Positions 1 through 6,265 of a stretch of DNA of 7,173 bases are shown here, piece by piece. This DNA is from Nitrosomonadales bacterium. Its GTDB lineage: Bacteria > Pseudomonadota > Gammaproteobacteria > Burkholderiales > Methylophilaceae. The notes under the pieces were generated by a model, which was not told the DNA's origin, did no database searches, and saw only the letters and a list, made by a program, of their open reading frames with translations. Where the stretch lies: positions 1-7,173 of the forward strand of contig JABHXS010000128.1 in NCBI GenBank assembly GCA_018657165.1, in the 5' to 3' direction. The translations under genes and the position numbers were made by a program. Position 1 is the stretch's first letter. Each line of letters starts with the position of its first letter.

Positions 1-36
1 TGATTATTTGTCATTATGATTTGATTTTAGTTTATT

Positions 37-62
37 AAAAAAACGTATTTTACAGTAAATAC
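37..62 (-). terminator. Possible intrinsic terminator of the xseA-kup-M48 transcript
   Basis: Read on the minus strand, the six-base arms GTATTT and AAATAC flank a six-base loop (ACTGTA). A single G follows, then seven T's. The hairpin begins about 22 nt past the M48 stop codon, where an operon-ending terminator would be expected. The stem is almost all A-T with only one G-C pair, so it is weak. In such AT-rich DNA the match could be chance. The rest of positions 1-84 shows no supportable gene. Confidence 0.33.
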
Positions 63-84
63 AATTGAAATAGATGATCCTGAT

Positions 85-915
85 TTACTTATTTTGATGT
101 TCCTTATAAAGCTTTTTATATTTTTTAGCTTCAATCTTAAGATCTTCTATTCTGTTTTCATTGGATGGGTGTGTACTTAAAAATTCTGGTGGCTCGGAAT
201 CAGACTGCGCATCCATTTTTCTCCACAAACTGACTGCGGCCATTGGGTTATAACCAGCAAGCGCTGTGAGCTCTAAACCCATATCATCAGCCTCTCTCTC
301 TTGCTCTCTGCTATTGGGTAGAGCAAAAAACAGGGTGGTTCCTAAGGCCACCCCTTGCAAAACAGCTTGTTTTGACAAGAAGCTGCCATCCTGATTGCTC
401 AGGAAGATTGCAAACCCAAGAATTCCTACCTGCTGAATAAGTGCTGAAGACATTCTTTCTCTTCCGTGCTCTCTGAGCGCATGAGCTATCTCATGACCAA
501 TAACAGCAGCAAGCTCATCATCAGTTGCATCTAGTTTATTAACTAAACCTGAGTAGACAACTATTTTGCCACCAGGCATACAAAAGGCATTAATTGATTC
601 ACTTTCAATAACATTTATTTCCCAGTTCCAGTCTTGAGTATCATCCCTGAAAATATAAGTTTGATTTATTAGGTTATAGGATACCCCCCTAATTCTTTCA
701 ACCAGGATGGTATCTACATTTAATGCCCCGTCTTTTTTTGCATTATCAAGTATCTCTGTGTAGCCATTTTGTGACATATCCATGGCCATAAATTCAGGAA
801 GAATCATCAGTTGAATCCGATCTACATCTGAATCAGATTTTTTTGTTGTCGAGGTGCAGCCAAAAAGAAGAATTGAGATGATAAATGCTAAATTAAAATT
901 CTTTACATACTTCAT
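85..915 (-). CDS. M48 family zinc metalloprotease, lipoprotein (LoiP/YggG-like)
   Basis: Predicted periplasmic, membrane-anchored zinc endopeptidase of family M48. In E. coli the relatives LoiP and BepA act in envelope or outer-membrane protein quality control. The N-terminus is a lipoprotein signal: a short basic start, a hydrophobic stretch, then lipobox LLFGC with the lipidated Cys at residue 20. The catalytic motif HEIAH is at residues 141-145. The downstream EREAD motif (206-210) supplies the third zinc ligand, Glu206. A conserved STHPS motif with His249 follows, as in BepA/LoiP. At 276 residues it is a single peptidase domain without the C-terminal TPR region of BepA, so it is closer to LoiP. 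I chose ATG at 915, which shares one base with the kup stop (TGATG) and has TAAGG about 10 nt upstream; a TTG one codon earlier (918) is the alternative. It is last in the leftward operon. The family call is firm; the substrate is unknown. Confidence 0.93.
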   Translation of the reverse strand: MKYVKNFNLAFIISILLFGCTSTTKKSDSDVDRIQLMILPEFMAMDMSQNGYTEILDNAKKDGALNVDTILVERIRGVSYNLINQTYIFRDDTQDWNWEINVIESESINAFCMPGGKIVVYSGLVNKLDATDDELAAVIGHEIAHALREHGRERMSSALIQQVGILGFAIFLSNQDGSFLSKQAVLQGVALGTTLFFALPNSREQEREADDMGLELTALAGYNPMAAVSLWRKMDAQSDSEPPEFLSTHPSNENRIEDLKIEAKKYKKLYKEHQNK

Positions 916-2795
916 CAAAAGACTACCTTACTCCCTAGCTCAACAACTCTGTTTATTGGCAAGTTAAATTGATTGGTAATATTTTCTGACGTTCTAAACT
1001 GATATGAAAAAATTTTCTTTCTAAAAAAGTTCATATCTTTACTTGATCTGATAACTAAATTTTCCTTTCCTACAAAATATGAGGTATCCATTGGGTCTAA
1101 GGTAATGGTTCTTTTAAGATATCTTGCTAAATCTTGAGGTACCTTTGTTACATCTTTATACCCATAGTTTAAAATAACTTTATAAAAATTATTAGGTAGT
1201 TTTTTTATTGAAACAATATTCTTATCATTGGCATGAGGATAATCTTTAAATTTTATAGATAATAGGATTATTCGCTTATGGAGCACTTTATTATGCTTTA
1301 AATTATGGAGTAAGGAATGTGGAACACCATCTGGGTTAGGGGTTAAAAAAACCGCAGTTCCATTTACACGTTTTTTCATCTCATTTTTCATTTCTTTAAA
1401 AAAGCAATCAATTTCCATAGTTTCTTTTTTTGTTTTTTTGAATAAAATCTTTCTACCTTTTTTCCATGTTGAGATAAGAAAAACAAATATAATCCCAACC
1501 AGAAGAGGAAACCAACCTCCAGATGGAACCTTGATGATATTTGACAGGAAGAAAATAATATCTATTGTTAAAAATATAGCTAGGAATGTAAGGGTGTGTC
1601 TCCATTTCCATTTCCATATTTCATGCATCACAAAGCCTGCAAGAATGGTAGCAATTACCATGTCTAGGGTAATTGCAATTCCATAGGCATTTGCGAGCGC
1701 ACTTGAGCTTTGAAAGATAGCAACTACACTCATAACTCCAACCATTAATATCCAGTTCACTCTTGGTAGATATATCTGGCCCTCTTGTTCTTCAGAAGTA
1801 TGATCAATTCTCATTCTTGGAATAAATCCAAGTTGCAATGCTTGCCTTGAAACCGAGAATGCACCGGTAATACATGCTTGAGAAGCAATAATTGTTGCTA
1901 CGGTTGCCATAATAACAAGTGGAAGTGTCATCCATTCTGGCGCCATTAAGTAAAAAGGGTTTTTTATCGTATGGGGGTTGCTTAAAATAAGCGCGCCTTG
2001 GCCAAAGTAATTAAGGGTTAGGGCAGGGAAAACAAAACTAAACCAGGTGACTTTGATCGGATTTCTTCCAAAATGACCCATATCAGCGTAAAGAGATTCT
2101 ACTCCAGTTACACACAATACAACTGCACCAAGCGTTATGAATGCTATGGAAAATTGTGACGAAAAAAAATTGAAAGCGTATATAGGATTAAGTGCATTTA
2201 GAACGGAAGGTTCTTGAATAATATTATAGACCCCGAGAATTGATAAAACTAAAAACCATACAAGCATAACTGGACCAAACATAAATCCTACTGCTCCAGT
2301 ACCTTTGCTTTGGGTCCAGAATAAACCAAAGATAATAATGAGTGTAATAGGAACAATATAATCGCTGAAAGCTGGAGTGATTAATTCGATACCTTCTATT
2401 GCTGAAATCACTGAAATGGCAGGTGTGATCATAGCATCTGCATAAAACATTGCTGCGCCCAACATACCGATTGAGATAATAATTAATTTTTTCCCTTTTG
2501 TTTTTGCATTACGAGAGGCAAGAGATAGAAGTGCCATAATACCTCCTTCACCATTATTATTTGCCCTCATAATGAAGAGTATGTATTTTATTGAAACAAT
2601 AGAAATTAAAGACCAAAAAATTAATGATAATATGCCTAACATATTAGAATTTGTCAGTGCCAGTATATTATTATTTATTGCAAAAATTTCTTTGATTGCA
2701 TATAGCGGGCTGGTCCCAATATCACCAAAAACAACACCAAGCGCACCTAAGCAAAGGACTAAAAATTTTGAGTCTTGATTATCTTTTTTATTCAT
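915..2795 (-). CDS. kup: Kup/HAK/KUP family low-affinity potassium transporter
   Basis: Inner-membrane K+ uptake protein, thought from the E. coli homologue to be a K+/H+ symporter. Its 626 residues match E. coli Kup (622). Family signatures run in order: GVVFGDIGTSPLYA (20-33, with Asp25), NNNGEGGIMALLSLA (79-93), DAMITPAISVISAIEG (120-135), GVESLYADMGHFG (231-243), and ITGAFSVSRQALQLGFIPR (309-327). About twelve hydrophobic segments fill residues 10-445. A hydrophilic cytoplasmic domain of about 175 residues follows and ends in the VELGSKV-type tail usual for the family. The ATG at 2795 lies inside the end of xseA (shared ATGAATAA, 8 nt), so translation is probably coupled to it; the only Shine-Dalgarno-like sequence is a weak AAGAAAA. 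No frameshift or missing motif is seen. Linkage to xseA is probably positional rather than functional. Confidence 0.97.
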   Translation of the reverse strand: MNKKDNQDSKFLVLCLGALGVVFGDIGTSPLYAIKEIFAINNNILALTNSNMLGILSLIFWSLISIVSIKYILFIMRANNNGEGGIMALLSLASRNAKTKGKKLIIISIGMLGAAMFYADAMITPAISVISAIEGIELITPAFSDYIVPITLIIIFGLFWTQSKGTGAVGFMFGPVMLVWFLVLSILGVYNIIQEPSVLNALNPIYAFNFFSSQFSIAFITLGAVVLCVTGVESLYADMGHFGRNPIKVTWFSFVFPALTLNYFGQGALILSNPHTIKNPFYLMAPEWMTLPLVIMATVATIIASQACITGAFSVSRQALQLGFIPRMRIDHTSEEQEGQIYLPRVNWILMVGVMSVVAIFQSSSALANAYGIAITLDMVIATILAGFVMHEIWKWKWRHTLTFLAIFLTIDIIFFLSNIIKVPSGGWFPLLVGIIFVFLISTWKKGRKILFKKTKKETMEIDCFFKEMKNEMKKRVNGTAVFLTPNPDGVPHSLLHNLKHNKVLHKRIILLSIKFKDYPHANDKNIVSIKKLPNNFYKVILNYGYKDVTKVPQDLARYLKRTITLDPMDTSYFVGKENLVIRSSKDMNFFRKKIFSYQFRTSENITNQFNLPINRVVELGSKVVF

Positions 2796-4014
2796 TTATT
2801 TTCTTAATAACTGATGAGTGTAATGACCCATGATGTAGTTTAATTTTAATTTTATCATCTACAGAAACATTCTCAGCATCTGTAATGGCCTTGTATTTCT
2901 CATTGAAAACAATAGAGTACCCTCTAGATAATATTTGAGCAGGATTTAACAGGATAAGGCTTTGTTCTAACGATTCAACTTTATTATGATACACCTCTAA
3001 ATACCTTAGCATTGAAATATGAATTCTTTTAGAAAAATTATCCATGAGTATATTTTGAGTTTTAATTTTCTCCTGAGGGGACACTAATCTCTTCTCATAT
3101 TGATCTATTTTCTGGTATATCTCATGAAGTTTATTTTGCAAAATATTTCTAAGGTCTAATTGTAAGCAGGTAAGCTTCTCAAAAAAATTAGACAGCTCGT
3201 TACTGACTATTTCTGCAGCAGCTGTTGGGGTTGGTGCTCTTTGGTCAGCAATAAAATCAGCTATTGTAAAATCCGTTTCATGTCCAACAGCAGATATAGT
3301 TGATATGCCTGATGCAGCAATTGCCCTTACAACTTTTTCATCATTGAACGACCATAAATCTTCAATTGAGCCTCCTCCACGGGCTATGATTAACACATCA
3401 ACCTCGCCTCTTTTGTTTGCAACTTTAATGGCATTAATTATGCTATCTACTGATGTAGGGCCTTGGACTTGTGAGGGATAAATTATGATATTTATATATT
3501 TATTACGTCTATTAATTGTACTTATAATGTCTCTGACAACAGCGCCACTTTCAGATGTAATAACACCAATGGTTTTTATATTTTTTGGAATGGCTTTTTT
3601 ATTTTCTTCGTCAAAAAATCCTTCTTTTTCTAATTTTGTTTTTAATATTTGAAATGCCTCAAATAATTTACCGAGGCCTGACTTTTGAATTTTATTTACA
3701 TTTAATTGATATTCACCTCTGGCTTCGTATAACCCCACATCGCAATGTATTTCAACAAGGTCGCCATCCTTCATATCCCAGTCTACGAAATTATTTTTAC
3801 CTCGAAACATGGTGCATCTTACCTGGGAATTATTATCTTTTAGAGTGAAATACCAGTGCCCAGAACTAGCCTTTGTAAAATTTGATATCTCACCTTTAAT
3901 CCATACTGAATCGAAAGTATCAGTTAAGACTTTTTTTACAAGACGATTAATTTCAGAGACTGAGAAAATTTTTGGTTCATCAGAAATAAAGTCGTTTATG
4001 ATAGGAGTATTCAA
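2788..4014 (-). CDS. xseA: Exodeoxyribonuclease VII large subunit
   Basis: Large catalytic subunit of exonuclease VII, which with several small XseB subunits degrades single-stranded DNA from both ends into oligonucleotides during repair and recombination. An N-terminal OB-fold (about 16-115) contains VWIKGEISNF and SGHWYFTLKD. The catalytic domain carries TSESGAVVRDI (153-163), ARGGGSIEDLW (211-221) and VGHETDFTIADFIADQRAPT (243-262). Asp162, Arg212, His245 and Asp248 fall at a constant +7 offset from the residues I recall as critical in E. coli (D155, R205, H238, D241). A helical region likely to bind XseB follows, then LNPAQILSRGY (356-366). At 408 residues it is somewhat shorter than the E. 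coli protein (456). The start is TTG at 4014: no in-frame ATG or GTG lies nearby, the ATG at 4025 is out of frame and soon stopped, and TGAGA sits about 7 nt upstream. It is first in the leftward operon. No xseB gene is in the window. Confidence 0.97.
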   Translation of the reverse strand: MNTPIINDFISDEPKIFSVSEINRLVKKVLTDTFDSVWIKGEISNFTKASSGHWYFTLKDNNSQVRCTMFRGKNNFVDWDMKDGDLVEIHCDVGLYEARGEYQLNVNKIQKSGLGKLFEAFQILKTKLEKEGFFDEENKKAIPKNIKTIGVITSESGAVVRDIISTINRRNKYINIIIYPSQVQGPTSVDSIINAIKVANKRGEVDVLIIARGGGSIEDLWSFNDEKVVRAIAASGISTISAVGHETDFTIADFIADQRAPTPTAAAEIVSNELSNFFEKLTCLQLDLRNILQNKLHEIYQKIDQYEKRLVSPQEKIKTQNILMDNFSKRIHISMLRYLEVYHNKVESLEQSLILLNPAQILSRGYSIVFNEKYKAITDAENVSVDDKIKIKLHHGSLHSSVIKKINE

Positions 4015-4020
4015 AATATT

Positions 4021-4033
4021 CTCATTTAATGAG
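4021..4033. repeat. 13-bp perfect palindrome in the xseA leader
   Basis: CTCATT and AATGAG form perfect six-base arms around a single central T. The element lies between the predicted minus-strand -10 and the xseA start codon, covering the likely transcription start. It could be a small operator or could fold at the 5' end of the xseA mRNA, though a one-base loop would force opening of inner pairs. No regulator can be named from the sequence, and chance occurrence is possible. Confidence 0.35.
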
Positions 4034-4038
4034 TTAAT

Positions 4039-4067
4039 ATTATAAGACTTTTATTAGAAATTTTAAA
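4039..4067 (-). promoter_or_regulatory. Predicted sigma70-type promoter for xseA-kup-M48
   Basis: On the minus strand a perfect -10 hexamer TATAAT (4044-4039) is preceded by exactly 17 nt and a -35-like TTTAAA (4067-4062, four of six consensus bases). The implied transcription start is near 4032, giving a leader of about 18 nt before the TTG start of xseA. Position in a divergent intergenic gap supports it. AT-rich sequence raises the chance of a false match. I found no comparably good plus-strand promoter for dsbB in the same gap. Confidence 0.45.
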
Positions 4068-4070
4068 TAT

Positions 4071-4568
4071 ATGAAATTTAATTTCTCCTTCAAGGCGATT
4101 AATCTTTTAGCCGCTACATTCTCTTTCTTTTTAGTTTTCCTGGCTATCTTTATTCAAGAAAATTTCCAATTAGAGCCCTGCCCACTATGCATTACACAAA
4201 GAATTATTTTTATTGTCGGTGGGGGCGCATTTTTTATTTTTAGTTTTTTTAATCCATCAAAGATAGCAAGAATTCTTCATCTCATTGTGCTGCTCTTGAT
4301 AAATTTTATGGGAGTAGTTTTTTCTGTAAGGCATATTTTAATTCAGAGTAAACTGATATCCGTCCCAGCTGAATGTGGATTAGATCTAAACTATATGTTC
4401 GATAGCTTTCCATTGGCAGAAGCGTTTGAATTATTGTTTAGGGGGGCTGGTGACTGCTCCTCAATTGACTGGACTTTATTTGGAATAACTTTGCCTCAAT
4501 TGGCTTTGTTGAGCTATTTAGTATTTATCTTTGTAACATTATACATTTATAAAAAATACCAAAAATGA
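4071..4568 (+). CDS. dsbB: Disulfide bond formation protein B (DsbB)
   Basis: Inner-membrane quinone reductase that reoxidises the periplasmic dithiol oxidase DsbA and passes electrons to the respiratory quinone pool. The 165 residues hold four hydrophobic segments (about 8-28, 44-60, 66-88, 140-160). The first periplasmic loop has the redox pair in EPCPLCITQR (Cys37, Cys40). The adjacent Arg44 matches the quinone-associated Arg48 of E. coli. The second loop carries the other pair, Cys102 (in AECGLD) and Cys129 (in GAGDCS), spaced much as E. coli C104/C130. All four catalytic cysteines are therefore present. The ATG at 4071 begins right after a T/A-rich leader with no clear Shine-Dalgarno site. 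It is first in the rightward unit and overlaps cysM by ATGA. Its partner dsbA is not in the window. Confidence 0.96.
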   Translation: MKFNFSFKAINLLAATFSFFLVFLAIFIQENFQLEPCPLCITQRIIFIVGGGAFFIFSFFNPSKIARILHLIVLLLINFMGVVFSVRHILIQSKLISVPAECGLDLNYMFDSFPLAEAFELLFRGAGDCSSIDWTLFGITLPQLALLSYLVFIFVTLYIYKKYQK

Positions 4569-5452
4569 AAAATACACTTGAATCTACAATTGGTAACACA
4601 CCCCTAGCAAAAATTAAAAGACTTACCGGTGAGGGGGATGGAGATATATACCTAAAATTAGAAGGAAACAATCCTGCAGGATCGGTCAAAGATAGGCCGG
4701 CTTTTTTTATGATTAATGAAGCAGAGCTTTCTGGGAAAATAAAACCTGGAGATACGCTAATTGAAGCAACCTCTGGAAATACTGGCATTGCTTTAGCGAT
4801 GGTAGCAGCCATGAGAGGGTATAAGATGATTTTGATCATGCCTGAAAATCAATCAATCGAAAGAAGACAAACAATGAAAGCCTTTGGTGCAGAGATTATA
4901 CTAACCTCGCAGGAGGGAAGTATGGAGTTGGCAAGAGACACTGCTCTAAACATGCAAAAAGATGGTAGAGGGATTGTTTTAGACCAATTTGGTAATACCA
5001 ATAACCCTAAGGCGCATTATGAGGGGACAGGACCCGAGATTTGGCGAGATACGAACAAAGAGATAACTCACTTTATTTCAAGCATGGGCACAACGGGAAC
5101 TATAGTAGGGACCTCAAAATTTTTAAAGGAAAAAAATGCGAACATACAAATCATTGGAGTTCAGCCAGAAGAGGGGGCGCAAATTCCTGGAATTAGGAAG
5201 TGGCCAAAAGAATATCTACCATCAATTTTTTCTGGCGATAATATCGACAAGATTGTAAATGTTACACAGAAGAGTGCTGAAGATACCGCAAGAAATCTTG
5301 CCAAGAATGAAGGAATTTTTTCCGGAGCATCAACAGGGGGTGCACTTTATGTGGCATTGCAAATTGCTAAACAAAATCCTAATTCACATATTGTCTCAAT
5401 TGCATGTGATAGGGGTGATCGTTATCTGTCAACTGGAATATTCCCAGAATAA
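4565..5452 (+). CDS. cysM: Cysteine synthase B (O-acetylserine sulfhydrylase, CysM type)
   Basis: Cytoplasmic PLP enzyme that makes cysteine from O-acetyl-L-serine and sulfide; CysM-type enzymes also accept thiosulfate to give S-sulfocysteine. The PLP lysine is Lys42 in NPAGSVKDRPA. The substrate loop TSGNTG is at 69-74, the phosphate-binding GTTGT at 175-179, and SGASTGGA at 253-260. CysM rather than CysK is indicated by IPGIRKWPKEYLP (207-219), the counterpart of the Arg/Arg/Trp segment in E. coli CysM, and by the C-terminal DRGDRYLSTG. At 295 residues it is close to E. coli CysM (303) and complete. Its ATG shares ATGA with the dsbB stop, so it is probably translated by coupling; no Shine-Dalgarno site is evident. 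The exonuclease gene follows 2 nt after its stop. Confidence 0.96.
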   Translation: MKNTLESTIGNTPLAKIKRLTGEGDGDIYLKLEGNNPAGSVKDRPAFFMINEAELSGKIKPGDTLIEATSGNTGIALAMVAAMRGYKMILIMPENQSIERRQTMKAFGAEIILTSQEGSMELARDTALNMQKDGRGIVLDQFGNTNNPKAHYEGTGPEIWRDTNKEITHFISSMGTTGTIVGTSKFLKEKNANIQIIGVQPEEGAQIPGIRKWPKEYLPSIFSGDNIDKIVNVTQKSAEDTARNLAKNEGIFSGASTGGALYVALQIAKQNPNSHIVSIACDRGDRYLSTGIFPE

Positions 5453-5454
5453 TT

Positions 5455-6228
5455 TTGACCCCGACGCTTACATTTGATTTAGAAACAATTCCTGATATTA
5501 AAAACATTAGAAAACTTTATCATTTAGATGAAAATCTTTCTGACTTTGATGTCGTCAACATTGCCAATCTCAAGAGGCGCCAAAAAGTGGGACATGATTT
5601 TTTGCCTGTTCATTTTCATCAAGTTGTTGCAATTTCCTGTGTGCTAAAAACAGATGATAGGTTAGAAGTCTGGACGCTTGGGGATGAGGAGACTAATGAA
5701 GCGGGTATCTTAAAACATTTTTTTGATGGATTAGATAAGTACACACCAAACTTAGTATCATGGAATGGGAGTGGTTTTGACTTACCGGTTCTTAACTACC
5801 GGATGCTTGCTAATAAAATTTCATCGGAGATTTATTTCGATACGGGTGAAAGTCAATCTGAATTCAAATGGAATAATTATATGAGCAGATATCACCGAAG
5901 ACATCTTGATTTAATGGATACTTTAGCCATGTTTAATGGGAGAAATAATGCATCATTAAATGAAATATGTAAGGTATATGGTTTTCCAGGAAAGCTAGAT
6001 ATGGATGGAGGAAGGGTTTGGGAGACATATTTAAATGGAGATTTAGCGTCAATAAGGAATTACTGTGAAACCGATGTTGCGAATACATATTTAGTTTATT
6101 TGAGATATTTATTAGGGAAAAATGAATTAACAGCAACAGCCTATGAGAATGAGATAGATAGTTTTAGGCATGTTATTAGTAAATATAAAAAGCCACATTG
6201 GGATAATTTTTTAAAAGCATGGGTATGA
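5455..6228 (+). CDS. Predicted 3'-5' exonuclease, PolB exonuclease-domain-like
   Basis: Stand-alone DEDD-superfamily 3'-5' exonuclease related to the proofreading domain of family B DNA polymerases (the family usually labelled DNA_pol_B_exo2). ExoI is FDLETIPD (7-14, Asp8 and Glu10). ExoII is VSWNGSGFDLPVLNYR (101-116, Asp109). RHLDLMD (149-155) is a further conserved segment, and ExoIII is YCETDVANTY (203-212, Tyr203 and Asp207), so all four acidic residues are present. No polymerase domain is attached; the 257 residues are the family's normal size. The start is TTG at 5455, because family members begin only a few residues before the FDxET motif and no ATG is available in frame there. It lies 2 nt after cysM and is presumably cotranscribed. 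Its biological substrate (DNA or RNA) is not known from the sequence. Confidence 0.92.
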   Translation: MTPTLTFDLETIPDIKNIRKLYHLDENLSDFDVVNIANLKRRQKVGHDFLPVHFHQVVAISCVLKTDDRLEVWTLGDEETNEAGILKHFFDGLDKYTPNLVSWNGSGFDLPVLNYRMLANKISSEIYFDTGESQSEFKWNNYMSRYHRRHLDLMDTLAMFNGRNNASLNEICKVYGFPGKLDMDGGRVWETYLNGDLASIRNYCETDVANTYLVYLRYLLGKNELTATAYENEIDSFRHVISKYKKPHWDNFLKAWV

Positions 6229-6231
6229 AAT

Positions 6232-6262
6232 TTGACTTCATAAATTTTTTAAAAAATATAAT
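6232..6262 (+). promoter_or_regulatory. Promoter-like element before the substrate-binding protein gene
   Basis: TTGACT (6232-6237, five of six -35 bases) and a perfect TATAAT (6257-6262) are separated by 19 nt, two more than optimal. The spacer contains a 14-bp T6A6-type palindrome at 6244-6257, which could bend the DNA. It fills the only sizeable gap in the rightward gene set, consistent with separate transcription of the transporter gene. The -10 ends only 3 nt before the ATG at 6266, so transcription would start at or just inside the annotated reading frame. Confidence 0.38.
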
Positions 6263-6265
6263 CTA

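Noticed and set aside
1..14. Minus-strand ATG at 14 reading off the left edge (M-T-N-N...), possibly the next operon gene.
   Set aside because: Only four codons are visible, there is no ribosome binding site, and a terminator-like hairpin lies just upstream. Nothing supports a real gene.
916..918. TTG at 918 as the M48 start.
   Set aside because: The ATG immediately after it (915) overlaps the kup stop in a TGATG junction and is the preferred codon; the difference is one residue.
1438..1686. Plus-strand 82-codon open frame inside kup.
   Set aside because: It is antisense to Kup transmembrane and C-terminal coding sequence, with composition explained by the reverse complement of membrane codons.
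3585..4045. Two plus-strand open frames of 87 and 78 codons opposite the 5' part of xseA.
   Set aside because: They lie antisense to conserved XseA coding sequence, show no recognisable motif, and look like chance frames in AT-rich DNA.
4441..4446. Run of six G's within dsbB as a possible phase-variation or frameshift site.
   Set aside because: The run is short and the dsbB frame is intact across it, with Cys129 correctly placed downstream; nothing suggests slippage.
4525..4839. Minus-strand 104-codon open frame opposite the start of cysM.
   Set aside because: It runs antisense to strongly conserved PLP-binding CysM sequence and across the dsbB/cysM junction; its protein shows no known features.
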